Assembly: GCA_002482805.1 (NCBI GenBank)
Contig: DLGR01000045.1
Location: 109,936-173,935 of the forward strand
Source of the DNA: Micavibrio sp. UBA7689
GTDB lineage: Bacteria > Pseudomonadota > Alphaproteobacteria > Micavibrionales > Micavibrionaceae
Direction: 5' to 3'
Length of the DNA: 64,000 nt
Shown here: positions 44,545-53,781 of the stretch, in pieces
Layout: each line of letters starts with the position of its first letter
Position numbering within the stretch: the first letter of the stretch is position 1
The notes under the pieces: generated by a model
The model's database searches: none
Seen by the model: only the letters and a program-made list of their open reading frames with translations
Told to the model about the DNA's origin: nothing
Position numbers and translations under genes: made by a program

Positions 44545-45672
44545 TTACGATAGGAAGTTGGATAAGGTTAACTGCGCTACAAGTGCGGTGACCTGATACG
44601 ACGCCTGCAATTGTGTCTGCAATTGCAGGATTTTCGCAGAAGCTTCGGTCGTATCCACATCCTCGATCTCGCCGATAATGTCTTTAAAGGCATTGATCTG
44701 GTCCGTGTTGGAATCCTTGACGAGCTTAATCTGCGCCTGCACTTGCGCCAAATCGAATTGATCTTGCGTAAGATCTTTTACCGCAATGGATAACGAAGCC
44801 GTCAGGTCGTTGATAACCGCGAAGAAGCTTTCCTGTTTTGCCGCAGGCGGGTAAGGGGCCGTGTCTTCCGCAAACGTGGTGGCTGTCGGATCGTTCAAAG
44901 CGCCGGGTGCGTATTGTACGGGCGGCAGGGATTGCAACACACCCAATATGCGCACTATTTCGCGCAAAGACGGGTCGTTGGCCAGCTTCGTATAATCAAA
45001 TTCCGAAGTATCGGAAACACGCACGATTGTCTTGCCCGCGGTGTTGGTGGTCAGCGGATTGGAAAAACCCAGCGTAGTTTCATTGACGGCTTTGTAGGAT
45101 GCGATGAACTGGTCCGTCGTGATGGTGCCGTCGCCCCAATCGCCGATCATGCCGCTAGCGACCAGCGGCGGGTTGGTAAGATCTGATTCATCGGGAATAA
45201 ACTCACCGAGCGCGCCTTCAAACAGACCGCCTTCATCGATGGGTCTTTCCGATGTGTCTCCGCCCGCGAACAGATAACGATCGCCGTCCTTTTGATTCAT
45301 GATGTCTTTGACAAAGCTGAGCACGCTGCGTGTCAGTTGCTGGATGCTTTCAAAATCCGGAAAGTCGCCTTCCTGCACGGCGACGCGCAACCCGTCCAGA
45401 ATATGGTCGGCCTGATCTTTAACTTCTCCCAGCGCGGTCTGCATCAAATTGATGCGGCGGTTGGCGTTGGTGATGTTATCGGAATAAATAGTCAGCTCGT
45501 TGACGCTCACACGCGCTCTGGACGTGCGCATGATTTCGGATCCAAGACCGGAAAGTTTTTGGGTTTTTTTACCCGAGGAAATCTGCACGGTCAAATCGCC
45601 CAGCTGTTGCTGCTGCGTTCTTAATCGCGATATCTGGTCCAGAAACTGACCCAATGTCGATATACCTGCCAT
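44545..45672 (-). CDS. flgL: Flagellar hook-associated protein FlgL (HAP3)
   Basis: This 375-residue protein joins the hook to the filament. The N-terminal coiled region (TLGQFLDQISRLRTQQQQLG, SSGKKTQKLSGLG) and the C-terminal helix (QTQLQASYQVTALVAQLTLSNFL) match the flagellin/FlgL fold; the latter packs against the former. No signal peptide is present, as expected for a flagellar export substrate. It lies 21 bases downstream of flgK, the usual order. Confidence 0.92.
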   Translation of the reverse strand: MAGISTLGQFLDQISRLRTQQQQLGDLTVQISSGKKTQKLSGLGSEIMRTSRARVSVNELTIYSDNITNANRRINLMQTALGEVKDQADHILDGLRVAVQEGDFPDFESIQQLTRSVLSFVKDIMNQKDGDRYLFAGGDTSERPIDEGGLFEGALGEFIPDESDLTNPPLVASGMIGDWGDGTITTDQFIASYKAVNETTLGFSNPLTTNTAGKTIVRVSDTSEFDYTKLANDPSLREIVRILGVLQSLPPVQYAPGALNDPTATTFAEDTAPYPPAAKQESFFAVINDLTASLSIAVKDLTQDQFDLAQVQAQIKLVKDSNTDQINAFKDIIGEIEDVDTTEASAKILQLQTQLQASYQVTALVAQLTLSNFLS

Positions 45673-45693
45673 GTTAATCTCCTTGTATTCTCA

Positions 45694-48132
45694 TTATACG
45701 GCCGCCAGAAGTTCGTCGAACATTTCGCTTGCGGCGCTTACGGCTCTGGCCGATGCCGCATAGGCGGTTTGTATGACGATCAACATGGAAAGCTCTTCAT
45801 CTATATTGACGGTTGATTCATTCAGGAATCTTTCCTGCAGAATATCGCGTAGCGTGCTTTCGTCCGCGATGGCGCTGTCATTCAAAATCACGTCCTGCGC
45901 ATGCGCGTTGACGATCTTTTGCGAAAAATCGATGATCCCCTGACCGCTCAGAATGCCCGTGCGCGTATCAAATCCGGGGCCGAGGAAGTCGCGGCGGAAA
46001 GGAACGAAAATGCCGGAACCCGCTTCGGTTTCCGATCCGTACAGAACGTCTTCGACGGCGTTGATTTGCGTGACTGTGGGTCCTGCGACCGTATAGCTGC
46101 CGAACAGGGCGCTTACGACATTCACGCCGCTGGGAAGAGCGGCAAGGGCGGGGTTGACCGCACCTGTTGTTGTACCGGGGCCGGAAATAATGCGCATATC
46201 ACCGCCGAATTCGGGGCCGCCGTTGGAATCATCTATGCCGGGGCGTAGCGTGATAAAGCCGGTCAAAGCGTCGAATACCACATGGAGTCCGGGAATGCCC
46301 GTTTGTGTTGCGGGATTGTATTCCAGCTTGGCGATAAGATCGGTAACGTCTTCGCCGGGTTCTATCGTGACGCGGTGGAACTGGCCATTGCCGATCTGAA
46401 TGTCGAAATAGGGATCTTCGGTTATATACGTGCCTTCGTTCAGACCCAAAGCTTCGAAAGCATCTGTGCCCATACCGCCCGGAAAACTGCTGGCGTCATA
46501 GGCCACGTTACCGCTGGAGTTGATGACAAGCTGTCCGTGTGTGTTGCGGGTTGCCGATGCGGTTAATCCTGCAGGAAGACCCGCCAAGGCTATCTGGTCG
46601 TTGACCATGGCGATAATCTGGTCAAGCGCATCGTTGATGCCGGGGCCGGGCGGATAGAGGCCACCCGCTACACTCAGATCAACGCCGATCGTTACAGGGC
46701 CAAGGCCCAACCGCGGTTCGCTGAAAGTTATTCGGAATTGGTCTTGGTTAGGCCAGTTGGGGAAATAATCCTGCAAATCATCGGCGATATCATTGCCGCC
46801 TGGCACCCCGTCATCGATTTGCGGGAAGTCGGATAAATCGATCCCCTGCACGATATTGTTGGTAGAGGTAAGGCCGAGCCATGTCTGCAAATCCGTGGCG
46901 GGGCCGACGAAATTCAAATCCGTATCGCCCTCGATTTGTTGATAGTTGATGGTGCCGAAACCGAATTCGATAACACGGCGGATGACTTCGTTCGATGCTG
47001 TGGGAATAGAAACATCCGATGTGTAGGTTCCTTGTTGCAGCAGTGTGACATCGTTGCGGATATTCTGGTTTACCTGAATGACCGATGCAAAACCCACATA
47101 TGTAACAGGTGTGCCAAGTGTTGTGTCCGGCGGTGTATCGAGCGGAACAATGCCCGAAGGATCCGTGAATAAGCGCAAGCCTTGTGCATCGAGGCGGAGT
47201 GCCAGTTTGTGCGCCATCTCGTCGATATGGGTCTGATAACGCATCAGTGTTTCGTCGCGTAGCTCGATAAGACCGCCAAGCTTGCCGCCGAGGTCGGTTC
47301 TCGTGACGTCGAACGCGCTGGGCACATCGAGCGGATTGCCGCCCACATAAACGCCTGCGGCAGACAAGGGGTAGGTGGTCGTCGCGCCGAGTGCGATAGG
47401 ATCGAAATAAATTTCGGTGGCGACTTCATCGGCCAGCTGCACGCCCGTCGAGGTCTGCAAGACGATAACGTTATCGCCGCGCGTGAACATGGTAAGGTCG
47501 ATGAGCGTGGAAAGCTCCTTGATCGCCTCGTCGCGCTGGTCTTCGATGCCCGCGATCGAGCGTCCGGTAGCGTACGAGCTTTTGATCTGAGCGTTGAGGT
47601 CTGCGACCGTTTGCAAGACATCGTTGATGCGTGTGACGGTTTCTGCCATGTCGTCCTGCGCTTCGTTGCGCAAATCCGTGACCAGTTGTCCGAACTCGTT
47701 GAATTTGTTGGCTACCGTAATCGCCTGACTGAGGGTGGATTGCAGGAGCGAGCCTTCGCCCGGGGAATCGGACAGGGCGGCGAATTTATCCTTCAGCTGG
47801 GCAATTTGTGCCGCTATAGACAACTCTTTATTCGTAGGACCGTGGAATTTCTCGATCCGATCCAGATAGGCGGCCTTGGTATCCAGGGCGGACACCGCGC
47901 TGATCTGGGTCCAAAGCTCTTTTTCCAGATTAAGGTCAACTTTGCGGATCATGGTTTCGGCCTGCACACCGACCAATTGTCCAGTAGAATTAATAACTTG
48001 GCTGCTTTGCGGAAGTATTTTTCGGGTGTAGCCGGGGGTGGTCGCGTTGGCGACGTTGTTGGATATGATGTTCAGCTGCTGCTGGGCCACACGAAGGCCG
48101 GAAAGCGCGGCGTTTAATGCCTGAAACGTCAT
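45694..48132 (-). CDS. flgK: Flagellar hook-associated protein FlgK (HAP1), unusually long
   Basis: The product has 812 residues, against about 550 in E. coli. The N-terminus has the rod/hook signature (ALSGLRVAQQQLNIISNNVAN) and the C-terminus the matching helix (VNIDEELSMLIVIQTAYAASAR), so both conserved ends are intact. The middle (about 330-740) is expanded and forms the variable surface domains. It builds the first hook-filament junction ring. It lies downstream of three paralogous secreted proteins in the same orientation and between two blocks of Dot/Icm genes, while the rest of the flagellar genes are not in the window. Confidence 0.93.
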   Translation of the reverse strand: MTFQALNAALSGLRVAQQQLNIISNNVANATTPGYTRKILPQSSQVINSTGQLVGVQAETMIRKVDLNLEKELWTQISAVSALDTKAAYLDRIEKFHGPTNKELSIAAQIAQLKDKFAALSDSPGEGSLLQSTLSQAITVANKFNEFGQLVTDLRNEAQDDMAETVTRINDVLQTVADLNAQIKSSYATGRSIAGIEDQRDEAIKELSTLIDLTMFTRGDNVIVLQTSTGVQLADEVATEIYFDPIALGATTTYPLSAAGVYVGGNPLDVPSAFDVTRTDLGGKLGGLIELRDETLMRYQTHIDEMAHKLALRLDAQGLRLFTDPSGIVPLDTPPDTTLGTPVTYVGFASVIQVNQNIRNDVTLLQQGTYTSDVSIPTASNEVIRRVIEFGFGTINYQQIEGDTDLNFVGPATDLQTWLGLTSTNNIVQGIDLSDFPQIDDGVPGGNDIADDLQDYFPNWPNQDQFRITFSEPRLGLGPVTIGVDLSVAGGLYPPGPGINDALDQIIAMVNDQIALAGLPAGLTASATRNTHGQLVINSSGNVAYDASSFPGGMGTDAFEALGLNEGTYITEDPYFDIQIGNGQFHRVTIEPGEDVTDLIAKLEYNPATQTGIPGLHVVFDALTGFITLRPGIDDSNGGPEFGGDMRIISGPGTTTGAVNPALAALPSGVNVVSALFGSYTVAGPTVTQINAVEDVLYGSETEAGSGIFVPFRRDFLGPGFDTRTGILSGQGIIDFSQKIVNAHAQDVILNDSAIADESTLRDILQERFLNESTVNIDEELSMLIVIQTAYAASARAVSAASEMFDELLAAV

Positions 48133-48238
48133 ACGTCCTTGTCCTTACAAAATCCTGTCGGGGCCTTCTAAGGGGCCCGATTCATATATCAGGAGATATC
48201 TTGCAAGGACGGTGCCAAAACCGCGGCCTTTGGGGGGA

Positions 48239-49423
48239 TTAGGGCGCTTCGGTGGCGTCGTTGGTAGGGGTGGAGAACAAGGCGCTTTCGGTTGCCGCAT
48301 AGGTCGAATCCGCGTTGTTGCGCAGGCGCATTTCAAGGATCATGGAAAGCAGCATTTCCCTGCGCAGATAGGCGGCGTGTATGTCGCGGTCCTGCATCAG
48401 TTTGACCGCCTTCATCGCCGCACGGATACGCTGGACGTTGGCGGGCTTATCATAAAGGCCTGCGTAGAAGTTCGGACTTTGATAGATCTTTTTGGTCAAA
48501 AGTTCCATCTGTGCGTAGTAACTCGGACTTTCCCCGAGTTGCGCCGTAATCTCGTCATCACCTACACCGAATTCACGGAGTAGCGCGCGCAAATAAGGGC
48601 CGTTGCTTATCGTTTCCGGCGCCGCTGTTTTCATGGCGATGATATTGGCGAAAGAGTTTCTGGCGATGCCGCGCATCGCGATGATCGAGCGCAGGTTGGC
48701 GTAATGATATTGGTATTTGTGCTGATCCATCACGGTGGTGGGAAGCTTTTCGTTTTGCTTGTGTGCGAAAAGATTGTTGAGCAAAGCGAATACGGCTTCT
48801 TCGTCATCGGTTCCTTCTGCGTTGGACATATCGATATCCAGCGATAGGGGTTGGTCCACAGTCACCGTGTAGTTGATGTCGCGGTTACGCATGGCGGGCA
48901 GCGTCGCGGTAGGGCACAGCGTTCCTAATCCGCCGCCATTGTCGCCGCGGTCGCAGAATGTGCTCCGGAATTTCTTCAGGCGCGAAAGACGGTCGGTATC
49001 GGCAGCTCTTCCAGTGCTGTCGCCGTTGCCGGTTTCACGCTGCTGCATGAATTGGACCAGCGCGGTGCGCGTAATGGTGGTGCGTTCTTCGGTTTGATAA
49101 AGGTCTCGCGCGAATGTGCCGAAGGTACACATCTGCTCGCTCGGCTGGTAATCCCTATGCGCTTCGGCAAGTTTTTCTTGGAATAGGCGCTGCGTTTCCA
49201 ATTGATGCTTGGCGTCCAGCATCATGCCGATGGCCAATATCTGCAATTCCATCATGACCGAAGCTTGTTCGGCCATACGTTGCATGGATGCTATCCATAT
49301 GGTTCTCAAATCATTGGAATAATCATCAGGCTGATTGCCGATGGCGTGCGAGGACTTTGCCCCCGCACCCAAAAAGCCGCAGACCAAAACAAGTGCCAGA
49401 AATAATTTGAAAGAACGCATCAT
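48239..49423 (-). CDS. Secreted paralogue C of a three-member unrecognised family
   Basis: The product has 394 residues from ATG 49423, which overlaps the preceding stop by four bases (ATGA) with GGGAG close by. A signal peptide ends near SSHA. The family signature is present: MAEQ, then LDAKHQLETQRLFQ (about 75), YQPSEQMCTFGT (about 100), CDRGDNGGGLGTLCP (about 160), RNSFANIIAMKT and SYYAQMELLTKKIYQ near the C-terminus. The three cysteines are shared with the other two. I do not know the function; position within the Dot/Icm locus suggests an envelope component or secreted factor. Confidence 0.85.
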   Translation of the reverse strand: MMRSFKLFLALVLVCGFLGAGAKSSHAIGNQPDDYSNDLRTIWIASMQRMAEQASVMMELQILAIGMMLDAKHQLETQRLFQEKLAEAHRDYQPSEQMCTFGTFARDLYQTEERTTITRTALVQFMQQRETGNGDSTGRAADTDRLSRLKKFRSTFCDRGDNGGGLGTLCPTATLPAMRNRDINYTVTVDQPLSLDIDMSNAEGTDDEEAVFALLNNLFAHKQNEKLPTTVMDQHKYQYHYANLRSIIAMRGIARNSFANIIAMKTAAPETISNGPYLRALLREFGVGDDEITAQLGESPSYYAQMELLTKKIYQSPNFYAGLYDKPANVQRIRAAMKAVKLMQDRDIHAAYLRREMLLSMILEMRLRNNADSTYAATESALFSTPTNDATEAP

Positions 49424-50007
49424 GCTCCCAAACCTTCCGGAATTTGGTGGCACACTTTGATATCGCGCCCATTGATTTCCACGCAGGCTTTGATGGATTT
49501 ATCCTCGTTCAAATCGGAGACAAATTCCATCCTGCCGCTCCAATCCATCGGGATATCCGTAAAAGACGCGCGGCCGTTGAGAGCGAGCGTGACCGTATCG
49601 TCGGCGCCGAAACCATCGATCAGAACGCTTATCTTTTTACGATCCTGCGATACGGTGAAAACGAAATCCTGCGCGCCCGCATCGTCGCCGGAATAGAAGG
49701 AAGACGAAACTATGTAAGGTAAGGAAATTTTCTGGGCTGCCGGAAGATCAAAGTTGCCGTCTCCGGCGCTTAACTCGGTTATACCGCTCCCATCTTGCAA
49801 TGTTGCAGAAATTCTTCCTGCTTCATTCCCCGCATAACTTAAAATGGCGGAAGGCTTTTCCGGATTCTTTTCAACCAAAGCAAACGTAACAAGAGTCAAA
49901 AGCGCGATCACAGCCGTTATGCCGGCAAAAGCTTTACGGGAATGTCTCTTTGTTTGCGGGCGGTCTTGCGTCATGTGCTTACCATCGCTTCCCGTTCTAT
50001 GGTGCAT
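49420..50007 (-). CDS. Unrecognised single-pass periplasmic protein between paralogues
   Basis: The product has up to 195 residues. The ATG at 50007 overlaps the previous gene by 11 bases, and ATG 49974 is an alternative start. One membrane helix (about 29-46, AFAGITAVIALLTLVTFALV) precedes a soluble domain with two cysteines close to its end (IKACVEING, VCHQIP). It is not related to its flanking paralogues. It is coupled to the next gene by ATGA, so it belongs to the same operon. I recognise no domain. Confidence 0.75.
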   Translation of the reverse strand: MHHRTGSDGKHMTQDRPQTKRHSRKAFAGITAVIALLTLVTFALVEKNPEKPSAILSYAGNEAGRISATLQDGSGITELSAGDGNFDLPAAQKISLPYIVSSSFYSGDDAGAQDFVFTVSQDRKKISVLIDGFGADDTVTLALNGRASFTDIPMDWSGRMEFVSDLNEDKSIKACVEINGRDIKVCHQIPEGLGA

Positions 50008-51385
50008 CGGGAAGTACTGTGGATTCGCCTTCCATACCGAGACGGTTTATCTCGTTGTTGACGCTTTGTTGCTGCTCAAGCAACGCCGTTTCCAGCATGA
50101 CGGAAAGAATGGATTCGGAGCGCAGGATACTGCGGTACATATCGCGTCTTTGCATCAATTCAATAGCCTGCATGGCGACCGTTTTACGGTCCACGTTTGC
50201 AGGCTTGTCGATAAGTTCTGTGTAGAATATAGGGTTTTGGTAGAGCTTTTTGGTGAGCACTTCCATCTGCGCGTAATAGCTCGGGCGCTCACCGAGATAG
50301 GTGATGATCTCTTCTCCTGCGTCATCGTCTTGCGACATGCCCATTTCTTTCATGATGGCGTACATGTAAGGCGCAACTTCTACCTCGCCTTGCGTTTTGA
50401 GGGCCGCGATAGCGGCGAAGGAGTTACGCGCCACGGAACGCTTGGCCGCTATGGAGCGGATGTCCATATATTGCGTCACGCCTTCGGTGTTGGGAACGCC
50501 GGCTTCGTTGGAAAGGAAGGTTGCCGGAATTGCAGGCGGCACTTTGTGTGCGTAAAGATTCGATGCCAGTGCCAGAATATCTTCTTCTGCGGCTGTTGTC
50601 CCGCGGTCGCCGTGATCAACATCACCGCCGGGTGTAAAGTTCAGTTGCAGCGTCAAAGGCCCGTCGAGCACGTTGGTGTAGCTGATGTCGTTGTTCACAC
50701 GTCCGGGGTCTGCGGGCACATCGGGGCACAACGCGCCAAGACCGCGGCCGTTATCGCCGCGTGCGCAATAAACTTCGCGGAATTGCGCGATACGGCTCAA
50801 ATAATCGGATGTGCGTCCGTTCCCCGTTACCGCGTCTCCCGACAGAAGTTCGCGTTGCAGAACACGGGTCGAAACACCGATGGCGCTCAAGTCCATATTA
50901 CGGTCGGCGGCGGCCAGAGAGCGGGTGGCGGTTCCGAACGTACACATGCCTTCCGACGGGTGATAATCTTTGTGTGCCTGCGCCATCATTTGCTGAAACA
51001 AACGTTGGGTTTCCAACTGGTGCTTGGCATCGAGAAGCATGCCGATCGCAAGAATCTGGTGCATGGAAGCGGCCGTCAATTGCTCGGCCATACGCTGCAT
51101 CGAAGGAAGAATGGTTTGCGCGAACAAAACATTGACCATCCAGTTGCGGTGCATGGTGAAACGCTGGTCCAGCCACTCGTTTGTGGTCTCGGTATTGGTT
51201 TCGGATGTCGTCGTGCACCCTGTGTCGCAGTTAATATTGCCCAAATCACAGGCTCCGTTACATACGCCACAAACGCTAAATCCCGCGTATGACGGCGAAA
51301 GTGGCGTGAAGAGGATAAGGCCCGATACGACAACCAGAGATAGAGTAAGCGTGAAAGCGGAGAGGCGTCTCATGAAGTGTGTCAT
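49997..51385 (-). CDS. Secreted paralogue B of a three-member unrecognised family
   Basis: The product has 462 residues with a signal peptide ending near SPSYA. A cysteine-rich N-terminal patch (CGVCNGACDLGNINCDTGC) is unlike paralogue C. The family core follows: ILPSMQRMAEQL, LDAKHQLETQRLFQ, DYHPSEGMCTFGT, YCARGDNGRGLGALCPDV, RNSFAAIAALKT, PSYYAQMEVLTKKLYQ and DKPANVDRK. Its ATG overlaps the stop of paralogue A (ATGA). The role is unknown; the six cysteines could need the DsbC-like protein. Confidence 0.87.
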   Translation of the reverse strand: MTHFMRRLSAFTLTLSLVVVSGLILFTPLSPSYAGFSVCGVCNGACDLGNINCDTGCTTTSETNTETTNEWLDQRFTMHRNWMVNVLFAQTILPSMQRMAEQLTAASMHQILAIGMLLDAKHQLETQRLFQQMMAQAHKDYHPSEGMCTFGTATRSLAAADRNMDLSAIGVSTRVLQRELLSGDAVTGNGRTSDYLSRIAQFREVYCARGDNGRGLGALCPDVPADPGRVNNDISYTNVLDGPLTLQLNFTPGGDVDHGDRGTTAAEEDILALASNLYAHKVPPAIPATFLSNEAGVPNTEGVTQYMDIRSIAAKRSVARNSFAAIAALKTQGEVEVAPYMYAIMKEMGMSQDDDAGEEIITYLGERPSYYAQMEVLTKKLYQNPIFYTELIDKPANVDRKTVAMQAIELMQRRDMYRSILRSESILSVMLETALLEQQQSVNNEINRLGMEGESTVLPDAP

Positions 51386-52704
51386 TGCGCATCTCCCGGA
51401 GCCAGGCCGCCTAACGCACTGGCGGCTTTTTCCTGTTCACGCACCAGCATGGTTTCTAGAAGAACGGACAGCACAGCCTCTGAGCGCAGCAAGCTGTTGT
51501 ACAAATCGCGATCCTGCATCAATCCGATGGCTTGTAATGCAGCGCCCTTGCGCTCGATGTTGACAGGCTTGTCGATCAACTCCGTGTAAAAAAGCGGATT
51601 TTGGTAGAGCTTTTTCGTGAGCACTTCCATCTGCGCGAAATAGCTGGGATTGTCGCCGAGCAGTGCATTGATCTCTTCATCGTCCGCCACGCCGAGTTCG
51701 CGTATGACGGCCTTCGTGAAAGGCGCCGAAGAAGGATCGCCCGCCGCGCGCATCGATACCAACGCTGCAAAAGAGTTTTGTGCAACGGAGCGTTTGGCAA
51801 AAATCGAACGTAAATCCATATAGCGCTCGACGTTATTGAGCATGATCCTGTTGCTCTCGGGATCGGCGTTGGCCAGCTTGGTGGGCGGGATGAGCGAGGG
51901 CACGCTATGCGCAAAAAGATTGGCGGACAGTGCGAAAACATCTTCTTCATCCGGCGTTTCTTCCGCAGCGCCCGTTCCCGCGGCTGGCGCGGGCGGTGTC
52001 GGCGCAAAATCCAGATCCAGCGTCAGGCGTGTCTCGATGTTGCGTGTGTAATCGACGTCAATATTGCGGCGGCCGGGCTCTGCATTCGTCTGGCACAGAT
52101 TGACCAGGCCTTTGGCGTTGTCGGCGGGATCGCAATAAACTTGTATGAAACGTTGCAGGCGTGAAGCGATATCGGAATCCCCGGAATTGCTGGATAAGCC
52201 CATACCACCCAAAGTTTGTCTCTGCATCATGCGTTGCGCAAGGGTCGTCTGCGCAAGGTTGGATCTGCGTTCGGAACTTGCCAGCGCGCGCACCGTAGTA
52301 CCGAACGTACACATGCCTTCGGAAGGATGGTAATCCTTGTGCGCCTGCGCGCTGAGCGTCTGAAACAATCTTTGTGTTTCCAATTGATGTTTCGCGTCCA
52401 GCATCATGCCGACGCCTTCAACCTGCAGCTCACCGGCAACAGTCAATTGTTCCGCAAAGAGATGCATGGCAGGCAGGATGTTTTCCTCCCACCACGTGTT
52501 GACGATCCAGTCCTCGTGTTCGTCAAAAGAATCGGAAATATTTTCTTGAATTTCCAGATGGTGTTGGGGAATTTCGGTAGCGCAGGCGGAGCACATACAT
52601 GTACCCGAGGCATAGGCGTTTTTTACGCCCGGCAACAACAATGCCAGCGCAGCGATAAGGCTGGCGACCAGAATTCTCGATTTTTTAACCCGTGCCTTGT
52701 CCAA
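51382..52704 (-). CDS. Secreted paralogue A of a three-member unrecognised family
   Basis: The product has 440 residues from the TTG at 52704, which I prefer because GGGGGA lies seven bases upstream and the signal peptide (ending KNAYA) then begins correctly. The frame is open back to a TTG at 52800 that adds 32 residues. A cysteine patch (CMCSAC) follows the signal. The family core is LDAKHQLETQRLFQ, DYHPSEGMCTFGT, YCDPADNAKGLVNLCQ, QNSFAALVSMRA and PSYFAQMEVLTKKLYQ, with an extra alanine-rich linker around 240-255. It is first in a minus-strand group leading towards flgK and flgL. The function is unknown. Confidence 0.85.
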   Translation of the reverse strand: MDKARVKKSRILVASLIAALALLLPGVKNAYASGTCMCSACATEIPQHHLEIQENISDSFDEHEDWIVNTWWEENILPAMHLFAEQLTVAGELQVEGVGMMLDAKHQLETQRLFQTLSAQAHKDYHPSEGMCTFGTTVRALASSERRSNLAQTTLAQRMMQRQTLGGMGLSSNSGDSDIASRLQRFIQVYCDPADNAKGLVNLCQTNAEPGRRNIDVDYTRNIETRLTLDLDFAPTPPAPAAGTGAAEETPDEEDVFALSANLFAHSVPSLIPPTKLANADPESNRIMLNNVERYMDLRSIFAKRSVAQNSFAALVSMRAAGDPSSAPFTKAVIRELGVADDEEINALLGDNPSYFAQMEVLTKKLYQNPLFYTELIDKPVNIERKGAALQAIGLMQDRDLYNSLLRSEAVLSVLLETMLVREQEKAASALGGLAPGDAQ

Positions 52705-53011
52705 GCGGCAATCCCCCGAAGCCTTGCGGTCCCTATGGCTCCTAAAGCGGTGTTTAGGAATGATAAACCATAATTCTTTGAAAAAACGCCGTTTCTTCAA
52801 AGCCTAGAAAAATTCTAACACAGTTTAAAACCAAAACGCACGTTTGTCTCCCCCCGAAGGCCTCGGTTTTTTGATTTTTACGGGGGGACAACTTTCATAT
52901 CGGAAATTGTTCTTTTGAAACGAATATGTTCCAATGGAAGGGCGATTTGGTTTTAAGGGCCAAATCCGCTATCCTATGCGTCTCGCATTTTAACGATGAA
53001 GTCTTGATCCC
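52705..53011. promoter_or_regulatory. Divergent intergenic region between the paralogue operon and dotI
   Basis: This should hold promoters for both directions. A near-perfect inverted repeat, TGTCTCCCCCCG (52845-52856) against CGGGGGGACA (52881-52890), brackets a smaller hairpin and T run (CCGA...TCGGTTTTTT). It could be an operator or a terminator-like element. I could not assign a -35/-10 pair. Confidence 0.45.
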
Positions 53012-53752
53012 ATGGCCGAAGATACAGCACCCAAAGCACCCAATCCGCGTAGCGCAAGGCCCCAAGGCCGCCCGCCGGAAGGGGTAGGCCGTCCAAAAAA
53101 AGCTGCCGTAACGCGCCCTGACAGTTCGGATACGTCGGGTCTGGGCCGTGTTATGGTCAGAAACGAATTCTATCGCGACGGTTACCGCATGGCGCTTCGC
53201 GTAGCCGTTATCCAATGTTTTGTTATTTTTGGCCTGATCGGGGCGATGTTCTTTGTGATTTATGTGCACCAGCCTGAAAACCGCTACTTTGCTACCACGG
53301 AAGACGGACGTCTGATCCCGATGGTACCGCTGACCGAACCGAACCTCTCCACGCCTGCGTTACTCTCATGGGTTGCGCAATCGGCGTCCGAAACAATGTC
53401 GTTCTCGTTCTCCAACTACCGCAGAAACCTGCAGGAATCCTCGCGCCATTTTACCCGCGCAGGTTGGGACAGCTTCTCCAAAGCCTTGCAGCAATCACGT
53501 ATTATTGAATCGATCGAAGCCAACACGCAGGAGGTTTCCGCCGTTCCCCGCGGCGCGCCCGTCCTGAAATCCGAAGGTGTGGTCGCAGGTCAATATCAAT
53601 GGGTTGTACAGGTCCCGATGATCCTGTCTTATGTGTCGGGCTCTAAAACCCGTACCGATAAATGGATTGTCACGATCGTCGTCGTTCGCGTTCCCAGACT
53701 GGAAAGCCCGAACGGCGTTGGTATCGCGCAATGGATAGCGGTTCCGGGTTAA
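53012..53752 (+). CDS. dotI: DotI (IcmL), VirB8-like inner-membrane scaffold
   Basis: The product has 246 residues. A proline-rich cytoplasmic N-terminus precedes an amphipathic stretch (RNEFYRDGYRMALRVA) and one helix (about 70-92, FVIFGLIGAMFFVIYV). The periplasmic DotI/TraM domain has YFATTEDGRLIPMVPL, the fold region RRNLQESSRHFTRAGW, and WVVQVPMILSYVSG. Structurally it is VirB8-like. It is the first gene of the right-hand Dot/Icm block, about 30 bases before dotH. Confidence 0.94.
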   Translation: MAEDTAPKAPNPRSARPQGRPPEGVGRPKKAAVTRPDSSDTSGLGRVMVRNEFYRDGYRMALRVAVIQCFVIFGLIGAMFFVIYVHQPENRYFATTEDGRLIPMVPLTEPNLSTPALLSWVAQSASETMSFSFSNYRRNLQESSRHFTRAGWDSFSKALQQSRIIESIEANTQEVSAVPRGAPVLKSEGVVAGQYQWVVQVPMILSYVSGSKTRTDKWIVTIVVVRVPRLESPNGVGIAQWIAVPG

Positions 53753-53781
53753 GAATTAGGGTAAGATTGGTGTTGGCATTT

